NCBI GenBank assembly: GCA_965153455.1
Contig: OZ234497.1
Coordinates: 5,952,001-6,016,000 of the forward strand
Length of the DNA: 64,000 nucleotides
Direction of reading: 5' to 3'
DNA from: Sphagnum compactum
Taxonomy: Eukaryota; Bryophyta; Sphagnopsida; Sphagnales
In this document: positions 24,690 through 37,340 of the stretch, in pieces
Layout: every line of letters begins with the position of its first letter
Position numbering within the stretch: the first letter of the stretch is position 1
Notes under the pieces: generated by a model
Databases searched by the model: none
Seen by the model: the letters and a program-made list of their open reading frames with translations, nothing else
Told to the model about the DNA's origin: nothing
Translations under genes and position numbers: made by a program

Positions 24690-24892
24690 TTGTAGTAGCC
24701 AGATTTTGACTCTTTTTTTGATTTTGAAAAATAGTCAAGTTTCTCTATTGGGTTCTAGCATGTAGCCAAAAATGTGAAGGATGCTTACAAGTTCTTACTT
24801 TCATATCTGGTCTATACCCAGATTTGGCTAAAATTTTTGGTGGATGAACACCAGTTTTGCTACATCAGAAAATTGAAAAAAGGAAAACCCTG
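24690..24892 (-). mobile_element. hAT-like MITE copy (family 1)
   Basis: Contains GTTCTAGCATGTAGCCAAAA, TTACTTTCATATCTGG and CCAGATTTGGCTAAAA, then AAAATTGAAAAAAGG and an end reading AACCCTG. Reverse orientation. The left end is approximate. Confidence 0.5.
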
Positions 24893-25352
24893 ATCTGTGC
24901 GCAGTTAGCAAGCTAATGTAGAGATGTGGTTGTTTGTAAAGATGTTGATTAATGTGTTTGTTATGTCTAGGACAAAGCCCCAAGGTGCATTCCCAAAATA
25001 AGGGTCCAAAGACAGGGCGGTCCTGAATTTGGGGAATGGGCTGAACCATCAGCTTTACCATTGTCAAGAATGAGGTGTAGACTCTCACATACCTAGGTCA
25101 TGAGGTGTATCAGGGGAAGGTTCTTGCGCCTAAGCATGTGTAAGATCCCTCTTCTTTTGTAGGAAGGATATTCAAGGACCTAAGTTGCCATCCATATACA
25201 TGATGAAATCATCCACGTGCTTTAGATTTATGACAGTGACAGTTGTATGCATGCTTGTAATTTCACAGTGTAGCAACAAGTTGGTTGGCTGAATCCAGAT
25301 AATTATGGGAAGAATGGAGAAAGTGTATTGATGACGTAGGGGAATAAAATAT

Positions 25353-25600
25353 GGAATTTGTTCAATTTTGTGATGTAGTTGCGGTGGCAATCATCCATAA
25401 GACAATGTTGTCAAATTTGGCTATGAACAAAATGTGGAGGTAAAAACATTCAAGCATCCTTCTATATCATTGGCCCACGAATGGAAACTGATGTTAGCCT
25501 GAGGCAACTGTTTGAGAATTTATCTTATTTTTCCAAATTTTGGCAATTAGAAAATGTATAAACAGCAATCCATAAAACTCTACATTCTTTTGGTCATCAA
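25353..25600 (+). mobile_element. Diverged hAT-like MITE copy (family 1)
   Basis: TTCAATTTTGTGATGTAG, then GGTGGCAATCATCCATAAG and CAAATTTGGCTATGAAC, mark the plus-oriented start. CATCCTTCTATATC follows, as in the 45-kb copy. The far end is blurred. Confidence 0.4.
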
Positions 25601-26851
25601 AAAACGAAGAAATTTGCCCAGCACAAGCAGTCTGTCAGATGCACACACAAGTTAATTGAAACCCTGCCAACCATAAATTAAGCGAAGCACCCCCAAAAAG
25701 GGGAAACAAAGGAACAAAATGGAAGGACCCACATCCAAGAAAATAAATGAACCACCTAAGAAGGTGAACCACAAGAAGAACATCAAGTTCACAAACTTCC
25801 TTCTGTTGTGAGAAGCATATCAAATAATGAGAAGGGAGGATGTCCTGAAAGGATGCTTAGCCTAAACGAACCCTCACTTACTGCAACAGCATCCCTCAAA
25901 ATAGAGACCACTTGCACACACTGTAACACCACTGACACCCTCTACCAACAAAATATGCGCAACATTATTTACCTGCACAATTCTCTGAACATGAAGAAAG
26001 ATTTAGGGTAATAAATGTTGTTGTGACTTGATTCACTACTAGCATTCTGTTGCCTTTCTTCTTATGTTTTGTGTTTTTTCTTCTATATTTTGCTAATTGA
26101 TTATCAAAATCCTGCATTCCAATGCAACTCCTTTTGTTTCTTCATTTAAAGAAAGAAGATTGCTGACAGATTCCAATTCCCTGGGTGTCAGCCAGGAACC
26201 ACTGCTTGTTGTGCACAGAGGTTGCATCAAGCTCAAGATCAGGTTCCCGAACAGGAATGAAATTACCTTTACACTGTACTTTGGATGAAGTACAGGCAGT
26301 CCCTTTCTCCCTTCAAAAACTCACCAAATTGAAATACTAAAAGATAATCGAATATTCTGTTGCAAATTCTCTTTTAAAATTAAAAAAATTTGTCAATAAA
26401 ATTTTCCCTCTTTTTTCTTTTGGGGGAGGGGGAGGGCGGAGACTGTCACCACAGTTCTGTCTACTGGCTACTATTTTAATGGTCCTCTACAAATGAGAAT
26501 CAAACGAAGGCAAAATCTGTTTTGGGATGCTCACCACTGTGGCTGCACCACAACCAGGGCCTGTTTTCCTTCTTTTTCTCCAAAAGTTACACTGTTTGTA
26601 ACCTTGAAAATAAAAGAGTTGCATTTATTTATTAATATGTCAAGCCCAAAAGCAAAAAGTTTCAACTTCTTCCCTTAGTTTTAAAATTTTGGCAACATGT
26701 ATTATTATTGATGTGTAAATTGCTGGCAACATGTTAGGGATGATGATTAAATTTTTTGATGATTAAATTTTTTTATCTAAAAAATTTGCTATACATAGAA
26801 AAATAAAGATAAAAATTTGGGTACGATTAATGCTAGGTGGATGTACATTGT

Positions 26852-26871
26852 GGGGGGGGGGGGGGGGGGGG
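26852..26871 (+). repeat. Poly-G tract (20 G)
   Basis: An uninterrupted run of 20 guanines, followed by GAGGAGAGGG-type purines. Potential G-quadruplex, and a likely site of sequencing-length error. Confidence 0.8.
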
Positions 26872-27416
26872 AGGAGAGGGATTGAACCTTAGTCCGCAAA
26901 GACTTTGCCTACTGAAACATAATGGTTATTATTGCAAAATGTTGGTAATACGCTTAATAAGAACAAAAGGGAGAGGGTCAGTTTCAAACTTGTAAAAGAT
27001 AGTAGCTTGTAACTACCAACAGCAAGTGGCCACTCAAGGTTGTAATTTCAATCATTTAAAGCATGTTGATGCTTCTCAAAATGCCAAATGTCCATTGTCT
27101 CATCGGAAGGAAACTTGTCCATGGTAAAAACAAATTGTGATAAAATTTGTAGAGGCCGAACCACCCCTAAAAGACTTGAGACTGCACCCCTGGGACTTGC
27201 ATCCTCTCTCTTTGTTTTTCCTTTCCCCCTTGGATGGGTGTTTGGTTCAGTGGAGCTTGCCAGGGTTTCATCAGTTAGGGGATGTTGAGCACTCTGTATC
27301 TGTGTCCCTATCCTGCCAAACCATGTATGCCAATGCCGACCATGCAGATATTATATATATATCTATGGTATTACCTATATCGATAACCTATAGGTACTAT
27401 GATATTACCTAGCAGA

Positions 27417-27448
27417 TATTATATATATATATATATATGTATATATGT
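27417..27448. repeat. TA microsatellite
   Basis: Alternating TA run interrupted once by a G. A shorter run lies upstream near 27350. Confidence 0.75.
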
Positions 27449-29022
27449 TTCAAATTTAACTGCTCAAAATCTCAGATATTTGGGCAGCTTCTATTTGTAT
27501 GTATTTGTTGAATTTTTCTCCCACCTCAATTGTAGCTGGAATTTCAGGAAACTTTTACTTTTATTGTCAGAATGACAAAAAATGAAAAAACATTAAAAAA
27601 GATTCTTCAAGAAGATGCTGGAATGGTCAAGGTACTACCATATTAAACTTCTCTTTAGTCTTGACTTGCCATCCAAATGTCCTTTCTGGTGCATGCAGTA
27701 CCTATATACTTTCCAGTAGTTACACCCCTCAGTACAGCCCTTGGAAAGCTCTGATCAATAATTCACCTGCAAACCTCAAAAGAAAAGGATTGATTTCCTT
27801 GAAACAGGTAGGGTAGAATCACTCATCATCGAACACATTCCTATCATTGAATATTTTCAAATATCTTTCTCAATCATTAACCAAATTGAGAGATTTTTGT
27901 GTCATTTGACGTGCAGACTGGAGGAGGCCTTCAAATGGTCTTTTAATGCCAGAAGTAAACGACCGACACAGAACACACAGGAAGAGATGAGTGATAGTTT
28001 GCTTTAAAAAATTGAAAAGAATAGCTCTCGACCCCTCTCTTGCTAGCAGCTCGATATCTTTCTCATTTTGAGTCCATTTTGAATGATTTAAAACATGATG
28101 GGTGTGCCAATTAGGGCTTTACAAAACTTCTTTGTATTCCAGAGGCAATGATCAGCAATCCAAGATTTGAAGTTTTAAATTTTAATCTATTTTAATTCAC
28201 CCATCACCAAACATTGAATCCCCTTACACCAAACACCCCATATCTTCCTCATTCCTTTACCAAATTGAACAATTTTTGCAATGCTGGACTCACTATGTGA
28301 AGGGCTACAAATGTTCATTGTGCTTCAGATGCAGAGGAACAATGTGTCAGGATCTGACCTCCTTTGAGTTCTTAAGTGTTTGCTCACCAGCCTATCTACC
28401 TTACCCTAAATCAAAATAAGGGGCCAGGTGTCAGCCTAAGGGAAAGGGATGCTGAACTCGGTGAGAAAAATATTTTCTAAGCATCCAATGAGGTGGGCTG
28501 GTATGAATAAAATAGGCTCAGTTTTGTTTTTCATTGGGTTCAGGGTTTTAGGCCGTGTTTGTTACCAAATTGTTCCTAATAAAGTTTTATCATGTGAGTG
28601 TTCAAAAGAATTTGAATATTTTTTTTGCACAAAACAAAAGGGTTTTGAACTCGAGATGCAGTGATGTTGTACTCACAGCTAATTAGTAAAAATCACAAAT
28701 GGGTTAGATTTTAAATCATCTTCTATGCAAGGAAAAAAATTAATGTAGATAAAAAATTGAAGTCTAATTTTCTCTTTAGGCTTATTCTGACAGTTTTAGG
28801 TGCTTCTACTTTAAACCCTCCCACCCCCTCTTCAAATCAAGGAGCATTCAGGATCAGGAACAGATTCATGTCATGATTTTCTTTTCTTTTTCATGTTACT
28901 AGAGTCTAGCAGTGCACAACCATCAAAGAGCCATACAAACTTCAAATCTCAGCTGCCCCAAACAACCTCTCCCCTCTTGCTATCTTCTTCCAAAAAACTT
29001 GGCAATACCAATCTACTTTTAA

Positions 29023-29229
29023 GGTGCATTCACACTTGGTGTTAGGGACTCTAGTGTTGAGTTCCCTAACACCATGCTAGTCATTGAGGACTTAATGCAT
29101 TTATCAAGAAGATTTTATATTAAGCTAACATTCACTTAACATTAAGCTATTGCCCATTTAACATTTAGTGCCACCTAGGATGCCACCTAGATTTTCATTT
29201 AACACTGACTTAACAAGTGTGAATGCACC
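29023..29229. mobile_element. 207-bp MITE with 16-bp terminal inverted repeats (family 3)
   Basis: Begins GGTGCATTCACACTTG and ends with its exact reverse complement. Allowing one mismatch, the similarity continues outward through TTTTA on each side. Just inside the left end is a second hairpin (GTGTTAGGGA...TCCCTAACAC). No coding capacity. No clean target duplication was found, so the superfamily is left open. Confidence 0.75.
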
Positions 29230-29984
29230 ATAAAAGCATCTCTTCTGTCACATAAAACTGTCATCTCTGTGGCCTTCACAAGCTTCACTACGAGTGACTG
29301 TGATCTGGCTTTAGGTACGAGAGAAGAGTGGGCATGAAAGTTGCCAGGACAGCAAGGTGCCCTAGGTTGATATCAGGACACAAATTAATTAAGATTTGCA
29401 ATGTTGAAACATTTGAGAACATTCTCTTGATGTGTCTGAAAATTTATCAAAAATATATCATGGTTTTGCCTAATAATGAGACATTTCTGAAAAATCTCAA
29501 TGGATATCAAATTTGTAAAAATCTGAAAATACAATATAAACTTTTGAAAAGGTTACTTGTTCAACACAAAGTGTAGATAATGTAAGAATGTTTTTGGTAG
29601 GAGTTGTAATATGCTTGTTAATGAATTGGCATTCGAATTGTGTGATATATGATTATTTTGTACCTACTCATCATATTTATAATAAGTTAAAATTTCATAG
29701 CATTTTCCTGCGTTATAAACCATTGAGGTGGAGGTCCTAAAAGGGAAGGGATTTGACCAATGGTTCATAACTGCCTTCACATCTGTAAACCAAGTTTGAC
29801 CCTCTAAATGATGAAAACTTAAAACAATTAAGACTTCTAAATGTTAAAATCTCAAAATAGTTATTCATGGTGCCTAAGGTACCCAAGGCATTTGGAATTT
29901 GGGTGCCTAATCAGACATCAACCTCCTATGAGGAAGACAATTACCCCGCACTCCAACAACCACAACACTGTAAAATGCACTTTG

Positions 29985-30255
29985 CACTTGTTTGTAGCCA
30001 AAGTGGTGATCATCCATCGGAAGATGTAGAAAAGGCAATCATGCCTATGAAGATTTAGCCAAATCTGGCTGTAAATTAGAAATTAATTACAAAATTTTAA
30101 TTATCCTTCTTTATTTTTGGGTACACAATGGCGAATTTAAAATTTAAAATTTTCTCATTTCTGGCGATTGAAAACCACCAAAATCACCTATTTTTCAAAA
30201 TTTTAATTTTAACTCTCTTCTTTTGGCGAAATTTAGCCAGTGAAAAAAAACACTG
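29985..30255 (+). mobile_element. hAT-like MITE copy (family 1)
   Basis: Well-preserved plus-oriented copy: TTTGTAGCCAAAGTGGTGATC, GATTTAGCCAAATCTGGCTG, TTCTGGCGATTGAAAACC and TTTGGCGAAATTTAGCCAGTG, ending AAAAAAAACACTG. The left terminus is diverged. Confidence 0.55.
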
Positions 30256-30289
30256 GATCTTCATGCAACGCTTACTATGTAGGCTAATC

Positions 30290-30562
30290 AAAGAAAGTGC
30301 TAAACTCAGGAGAAAAAAAGTGAGTGGGGACTGTAGTCCAAATAATTAAAGAAAGTGCTAAAAGCTGAAGGGAAAAGGTGAGTGAGGAGTCTAGTTCAAA
30401 CTTCCTTGCCCACACCTAATCCTTAAGAATGACAAAGAGTTTGGACATGGAGTGCATGAAGATGTGAGGTAGGTAAAATTTCAATGTATGGTTCAAGGAC
30501 CACTTTGGCTGAAGATGTGAGGTGGGTAAACTTTCAATTTATGGAAGGACCACTTTGAAGAC
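30290..30562. repeat. Two adjacent tandem duplications
   Basis: A unit of about 57 bp starting AAAGAAAGTGCTAAA occurs at about 30290 and 30347. A second unit of about 53 bp starting GAAGATGTGAGGTRGGTAAA occurs at 30458 and 30511. Copies differ at a modest number of sites. Confidence 0.65.
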
Positions 30563-31329
30563 TGTTTTATAGTGTGCATGCTACTGTTTTCACAAGTTTA
30601 GTAAGTGGTATTTTAACTGTATTAGGTTAATATTTCTGAGGTTAGCTGGAACTCATCAACAAGTTTGTATGGTCAGGATCATGAAGTATTTATGTATGGT
30701 TAGGATAGGTCAGCAGTTATAGAAAGTGGATTTGGTAGGGAGTATTTTGGAGACTTAGTACTTAGGACTCAGTATGGTCTCTGCATTCATTCTTTCATCA
30801 TAGCAATTCTTCATAAAAGAAAACATACTGAAGTAGTAGCTCTAGGGTGTATCCAATGCAATTCCTTGGGTATCATGTATAATGTAGGGAACCCAAAGGC
30901 CACCAAGAAATGATTGAAGCCATGTAAACCCTAAACTTGAATTAGTAATAGTTCACAAATGACTACCATAATAACCTATGACTGATAATGGCACTTCTTT
31001 GCCAAATATTTATTAATTTAAAAAACAAGGTTTGATGGTTTCAAATTTAATTTTTCAGAATTTCAACAGTTGAGGAATAAGTATGCAAAATACACCTTGT
31101 ATTGTATATTTGTAATAGTAACCCAATGGTTAGAACAATAGACAGTTTTTCACAAAGTTGAGAGCTTGATTCTCAACAATTTCAAAAAACATCAATAAAA
31201 AATTTCTTTTTTTTTGGGCTAGTGCTTTTGCAAATTATTTTGTGCTAAACATGAGTTGTAGGTACAATATAGTTTGTAAGGTAGTGAATGGTCATCTGAT
31301 CTATAACCTGGTCAGTTTATGAGGCCAGT

Positions 31330-31990
31330 TATATGGACCTTCACACACCTTGCATTATCATAACTTACATACAGGGAACCAGGGTTAGTTTTGGGATTAA
31401 CTTGCACCTCCAAACCATTAAAAGAACCCATTTGTCTCAGGTTGCCAAACGAGAGTGGCTATGGACATGAGATATGTGCTTCAAGATTCTGTGTTACCTT
31501 TTATGGAAAGAAACACACTCTACATTATTCAAGGACCATCAACTGGTCACTCAAGAGTGGTTGGTCATGGATCCAAAGGGAAATCAATTGACATGCTACA
31601 TGTATGATTTATCATCCAAAATAGTCCATAGGCTAGGTTGAAGGCATTTGAATGTGAATGCACTCACTAGAACTCATGTGGAGTGTGCTAACAATTTCAA
31701 TGATGACTTCAAAAACGAGATGAATGATATATGGAGTATATTGGATTCCAATCGCCTTAGTAGAAAATGGTGAGGAAGCTCATGGATGGATGACATTACC
31801 AAAATATTGGACATTGTTTTGGTAGTATGTTGGGATGTAGAAGATGGTGACGACAACTTTGCATGAAAAACAATTTGAGGCAACACCATGCATTTCATGA
31901 TGTTGGAAATGATGAGACTAAGGTTGCTCAAAATGCAAGTGGATGAGATACTAAGTGATTTGGATCCTAATAGTATGGATTATTTCATTC
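31330..31990 (+). pseudogene. Possible Ty3/gypsy relic (RNase H end of pol)
   Basis: One frame reads MYDLSSKIVHRLG, a stop, then RHLNVNALTRTH (about 31600-31670). This resembles the end of gypsy-type RNase H, where a hydrophobic IVHRPG-like strand is followed by NxxADALSR. A neighbouring frame upstream reads FKDHQLVTQEW, compatible with the preceding DHxxL region after a frameshift. Further open stretches continue to about 31990. Stops and shifts show it is dead. No LTRs were identified, so the call is tentative. Confidence 0.4.
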
Positions 31991-33210
31991 CATTGGGCTG
32001 CCATGTGTCTGGTTCCATTCCGTTAATTGCACACTTTCAGTTCACTATGCTATACTTATGTTTCTATATGGGAGTTACTTAGATGTTGGTGATGATATTA
32101 GTTTATGAGAAGGAACTTGCAAAAGTTGTGTTTCTCAATTTATGAGTGAGCTGACTCAATTCAGTGTTGGTCTAGGTGTTGGTATTTTGAAAGTTCTATC
32201 AGGAAATTGAAGGTCTCATGGGGATTTTAATAAAGATTTTGGGTGTGAGAATCTTGGCCAAGGAATTAGGGTTTCAAGAGCAATATTATAGATGAAAGTC
32301 ATGGCGGTGCTCGATTGGTTCAAGTCATGGAGTTCAATGTTGGTAGTAAGACATCCATCCATATTGGATGTGGGTTTTTTCCCAGGAATTCCACATGTAG
32401 GTTTTTTCAGAATGTATGCAAGATATGATGATCAGTTCCATGAAGTAGAAGAAGATCCAGGGATGAGCAAGGAGTAGTCCAAAAATGGTTAAACATTTTA
32501 GAGCACAGAACTCCTTTCTTCAAGGAACTCATAGGTAAGTAAATGGCATTGTCTAGAGAAGACTACTGGGTTCTGTTGACACTCAGCTTGATGAAATCAA
32601 TAGTCTGCTGAGATACTTGGGCTGAACCAGCAGCTGATCATGATCATCATTTTTGTGTGAAAACATTTTTTTGCCCATGCATCTCCAATTGTCTTTTGTC
32701 TATTAGATGCCATGAGAAGACTGAAACCCATGATACAATGAAGCAAAACATGTGAGGAAGTTGGGGAAGAAAACTAACTAATCACCATGTCTCTGGTACC
32801 TGACTTAGTTGGCATTGAGGAGGACCAATGAAGACAATGTGTAATCCTATCCTCCAGTGCATGGCGCCTAAAGAAAATGCCTAAACATTGTGAGGACAAT
32901 TCAGGAAAGCTCACAATAAAATCTGATTTTTATTGAAGAAAGGGAGAAGTTTTAGAGCTGGAGATCTGGACAACACAAGAAATTAGCCCTTGAATCCTTT
33001 TTGCTCACATATGTTTTACGCTAGACTTTTCTACTAGAGGAAGTCTACAACCAAACTTTGGTATTTTAATGTATGTTGTAGAATATGGCCCAACATGATT
33101 TATTATCTGTTTAGGATGATCATAGAAGTCCCCTGCTTGATCCATCATCCATGTTGCAATAGTGGTGGGAGACTTTAACCTTTGAACCCAATTGATTCAA
33201 ACCAGGCAGT
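31991..33210. other. Intergenic DNA, nothing recognised
   Basis: Short open frames only. It may include further decayed retroelement sequence downstream of the RNase H-like relic, but no domain is visible. Confidence 0.4.
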
Positions 33211-33214
33211 TGTT

Positions 33215-33235
33215 GTTTAGGGTTTAGGGTTTAGG
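33215..33235 (+). repeat. Interstitial plant-telomere-type repeat
   Basis: Two full TTTAGGG units plus a truncated third, in tandem. TTTAGGG is the common plant telomere repeat. Three units may be a repair scar, or the AAACCCTA telo-box motif of plant promoters on the other strand. Confidence 0.65.
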
Positions 33236-33448
33236 AACTGGTTTTTGCAAACCATTTCATGGTTGCAAGCTTTAAGTTTTTGTGTGCTGCTTTTGTTGCT
33301 GCACTGTTTTGAAGAATCTTAAAACACGAGGTTTGGTATTTGCCTTGTGCTGTAGAGAGGGCAGCTGATCCCCAGTGATCTCACTGTGAGCTCTTGCACT
33401 TTCTCTTGAAACCCAGTCAACAGACAGAAGATTTATAGATTGTTACAT

Positions 33449-33510
33449 AGAGAGAGACACACACACACAAACAGAGCAAGAGAGAGTATGTGTGCGCGCG
33501 CGCGCGCGCG
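33449..33510. repeat. Compound AG/AC/GT/GC microsatellite
   Basis: GAGAGA, then ACACAC, GAGAGA, GTGTGT and a 17-base alternating GC run at 33494-33510. Alternating purine-pyrimidine, especially GC, favours left-handed Z-DNA. Confidence 0.7.
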
Positions 33511-36500
33511 GGGATGTGTGAGTGAGATGGGTGGGATTCATACAGAGTTAGATGTGATCAGAGAACATTTGAATGGTGTTCTGCAAACCAGAATGATGAG
33601 AATTTCTACATGAGCATTTTCTAGCAGTGTATGGAGTGTTGATACACTGGCAGCTCAACTTCTATATTGCTGTTCAGTTTTGCTAGCATTTGTGACAAGA
33701 CTAACGGTTGCCTGGTCATGATAAGTGACCAGCTTGGTCATTGTGGGTTCCTTTGCATCAGCTTGCAGGCCTGGGCGGTGAGAGGATGTAGCAAAGTACT
33801 AGGGTTCATGTTTAGATACAATCTTAGTCTTAGATACTGAAGGATATTTTTCCCCTTGCTACTTTCTCTCTTGAGGCTGGAGCTGTAGTCGTGATCAGAA
33901 CCTTGACTGCCATGCCTAATTGCTTGCTTGTGAGATTCCCAGACAATTTCTAAATTTTGTGTCCTGTGTGGCCAATGCAGGAGCTTGCCATGAGTCTCCA
34001 TGAAGTACATCAGACACTGAATTAGAGGAAGATGATCAAAGTTGCAGCCTAATGATATGCTCACTGGAACCATGGCTGTGATTTTGATCAACTGAGAAAT
34101 CAAACCACTTTGCTGCTGAGGTAAGAAAAAGCTGCAGATATCAATCAGCCTGCTGGAACCTTCAACCCTAATATCTATTGCTCACACAATTGCCTCTTCA
34201 GAGCTTCAACATTTTTATCTATGTGTGCTGCATCTGACTTCAACTGGACTTTTGTTTTCAGAAGATGCAGGAAGCCTTATATGGATCCAAGGTTTATGCT
34301 GATCAAGCAAGCTCTTGATTCCCATTTCTTCCAGAATGAATTTCAAGTGGACAACTAGTCTATAGCAGAGTAAATGCAGGTAGTCTTTTGATTCACAGCT
34401 GCCATCAAGGTGAAAGGAAGATGAAAACAAACAAATCTGTCACTGTTGAACTTTTACCTCACTTGGATTATAGCTCAATTGTGCATGCTTTGAGGAAGCC
34501 ATAGGAGTGATAGTTCACTGCTCTATTGGAACTAGTTGATCTAGGGCTATTGCAAGAGCAGTGTAGTTCAGTGCATGTAGAAGTGCATTTTGTGCAAGGA
34601 TAGATTCAGATGGGTCCTTGATATCCACCATGGCTTCTAGACAGTCAAAGACTTTTGTGTTTTCTGTTGCCAGGGACAGCTCCTCTGATTAAGACAGCTA
34701 TCAATTGTATCATTTCAATGAGTCTCTGCTCATGGAATCATGGTGGCAGTTGAGGTTGGAGAGCTGGAGTACAAATAAGCCCATACTGCATAACAAGGAA
34801 TGAGCATCTTCATGCAAGTCCAAAAACCCTAAAGTCTTGTTCTTCTTTTTCATACAGGCAAACTAGAGATGAGTGTAGGCTAGACTTTTTCAGTAGAGAA
34901 ATTGATATTCTACTTGGGCAGAAAGAAGTATAGGGCATCATGTGCTCTGGTCTGTAAAATGGAGGTAATCTAGAATAGCTTGTGGTACTACACATAATCA
35001 TCACCTGGGACATGAATTTGTATAAATCTGTTCTTTGTTTTGTCACAGCATGCTAATGCATTGGTATGCTAATTGGTGGTGGAGAAGCACTTTGTTTGAA
35101 TGGCCTTAAGTGCTTACTTGGTCATTGGCGCCGACTTTTCTCATTGGAACTCTGGGTTCCAGGTGTTGTACTTTGGGCAAGATGCCATAAATTTCAAGGT
35201 TTTGTAGGGCCATGCACTGTTTGACCTCAGGGCGCACAAAGCAAGACCTTTTGTCAGGCTCAGGTACAGCTTCCCATCTTCTTCTCCTCAAGCTTTTTCT
35301 CCAATAGGTTACATCCCAGCATAGGAGTTTTTGAAATCGTGAAGATGTGTTGTCAAAGATTTGAATATTGAGTAATCTGAGATCAATCGTGAGCAAGATG
35401 AGTTTGATGTCTGGCAAACATTTCAAAATCTGGACTGGCATCATGGGCACACAATGATTCTCTCTCTGTGGTCATGGGTGTCTTCAGGATATACGGGTTT
35501 GAGACTCCAAATCAAGCTGTTGCCAAACATGGTAACACAGTTTTCTCTTTCTATTGACCTTGTCAAATTCTATGGATTGGAAGCAAATTTGTCGTGTGTG
35601 GCAGATCAGGGCTACTGGTCATATCTAAGGTGCATGATGACAAACAAGTTGCTAGGTGCAATTGGAATTTTAATAAGTGCTCACTTGATCATTGGGCATT
35701 ACAAAATTTTGAGATTTTATAGCTGTGCCTATTTTTTTCTGGGCATCACTGACATCAGCACAGAATCCCAAAATGGTATTGCTGTTGGCTGAGTGTATTT
35801 ATTGAGGAAAGCCTTTTGATAAGTTAAGAGTTTTCTTTGTTTTTAATACCGTACAACCAGAGAGACTCAGACTTATACTGCATGTGCCTAACAACTCCTT
35901 CCTCCTACTTGCAAAATCAAGTCAAGCATTGTTCAGATTAGCTGGCAGAGGACTATCACAGATCTGCACAAGTCAGTATGAGGCTTCATGAATATCATCA
36001 ACCTGATCCCTGCAGTCAGTACGTGGGCACAACTATGAGAATCTGAGCATGATCTTCCTCTACAATGTATGTTTGTTTCTCAGGCTTGTCTGTCTGTCTA
36101 CATGATTTTACTCTCTAACTTCACCAGGAACTTATCACCACCGCAATAAAAGCTCCTGCCCCATGGACATTTAACAAGTTGGAGAATTGTCAATGCTTGG
36201 ATAATTTGTGTCTCTGACACCTTGATCTGCACCCACAACCTGATCTGTGCATCACTGTTTATGAACTGAATAGACGGCTAGATATTGTCTCAGATGCAGG
36301 AGGCAGATCTTCTGGCTCGTTCATCATCCAAACACAAATCATTAGTTCTTGAAATTTGTTGCCTGCTGCTGGATTAGCTATTCCACAGCTCCTGCAGTAT
36401 TCTGGTGTACAGACATGAAATCTGTGTTGCTCATGATCTCAGTGGCAAAGACTCCCTACACATGATGATGAAGATATATAGATCTTTGTGCATATCTTTG

Positions 36501-37320
36501 GTGTGTAATTTGCTGGTTGGACCTACTAGGAGATGATCTTCAAGCATTGTTGAGGATAAACTGGGTCTTGACAGCAAACAATGCTCAAGTATGAGTGTCA
36601 AAATATTACTTACATTAAATAGGGACATTAAGATATAACATGACGTTAATGTGGCAACAAATTTGCAATTGTTTGACATTTGTTGTATACAAATCATACT
36701 GGAATGTGATTGAGAAATCATCAGTTTGATGTTTGATGATCCAAGACTGAAGTCCTTCAAACTTTGATTAATCTCTGCATTGTTACAACTGGTACTATAT
36801 TGTCTCATCATGAGAAGATCAATGTCATCTCATCAGAATAGTGTTTACAGGATTTGACATCATCATAGTACAAATCCAAAATTCTTCAATCTTTTCTGCT
36901 GCCCAATCCATGATATCACCAGTTCCAAACATGACACAAATCAGATACAATATCAAGTACACAAGATGCCATTGCAGTGATCTTCACATGTTCTGCAATG
37001 AGCTGCTGCTGCAGAATTGATTGAGTGCAACAGCCTTCAACAAGCTGCTGGTGCTCATGAGATCAAAAGACCATAGATCTAGAGTGGTATAGGGAATTGG
37101 AGGTGAACAAAATCTCAAAGACTAGCATGACCTGGCAGACATATTCCAGAGAGCTCCAAGGTTTACTTGAGGGAGCTAGCTAGGACTGCTACATGAATTG
37201 TGGGCTTTTCCAGCCCGGACTTCAATTGTAATCCTGTTGTTCACATGGTGAAATTGTCAAATGTAGCTAAGTATTCACACACAAATACAACTTTGTCAGC
37301 TGCAAAAATTTGAGAGAGAC
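33511..37320. other. Intergenic DNA 3' of the WRKY gene, no gene recognised
   Basis: Several frames of 70-126 codons occur on both strands (for example 33738-34103 and 36431-36811 on minus, 35454-35792 on plus), but none shows a domain or coding bias I trust. Composition is less AT-rich than the outer flanks, with many CAGCTTG and GCTGCTG words. A non-coding transcript or decayed gene cannot be excluded. Confidence 0.4.
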
Positions 37321-37340
37321 TCGAAAAAGAAGAAGTTCCG

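Larger units (their letters stand above)
25601..29022. other. Intergenic DNA with simple repeats, no gene recognised
   Basis: No open frame above 91 codons and no recognisable domain. It includes a 20-base G run at 26852-26871 and TA repeats near 27348-27445. Some patches (25.6-26.6 kb) are less AT-rich but show no conserved exon. Confidence 0.5.

Noticed and set aside
29985-30030. TAGCCAAAGTGG at the start of MITE family 1 copies resembles a pol III A box, suggesting a SINE
   Set aside because: No B box follows at the right distance. The copies have CAGTG-type ends at both sides and one has an 8-bp-like target duplication, which favours a hAT-type DNA element.
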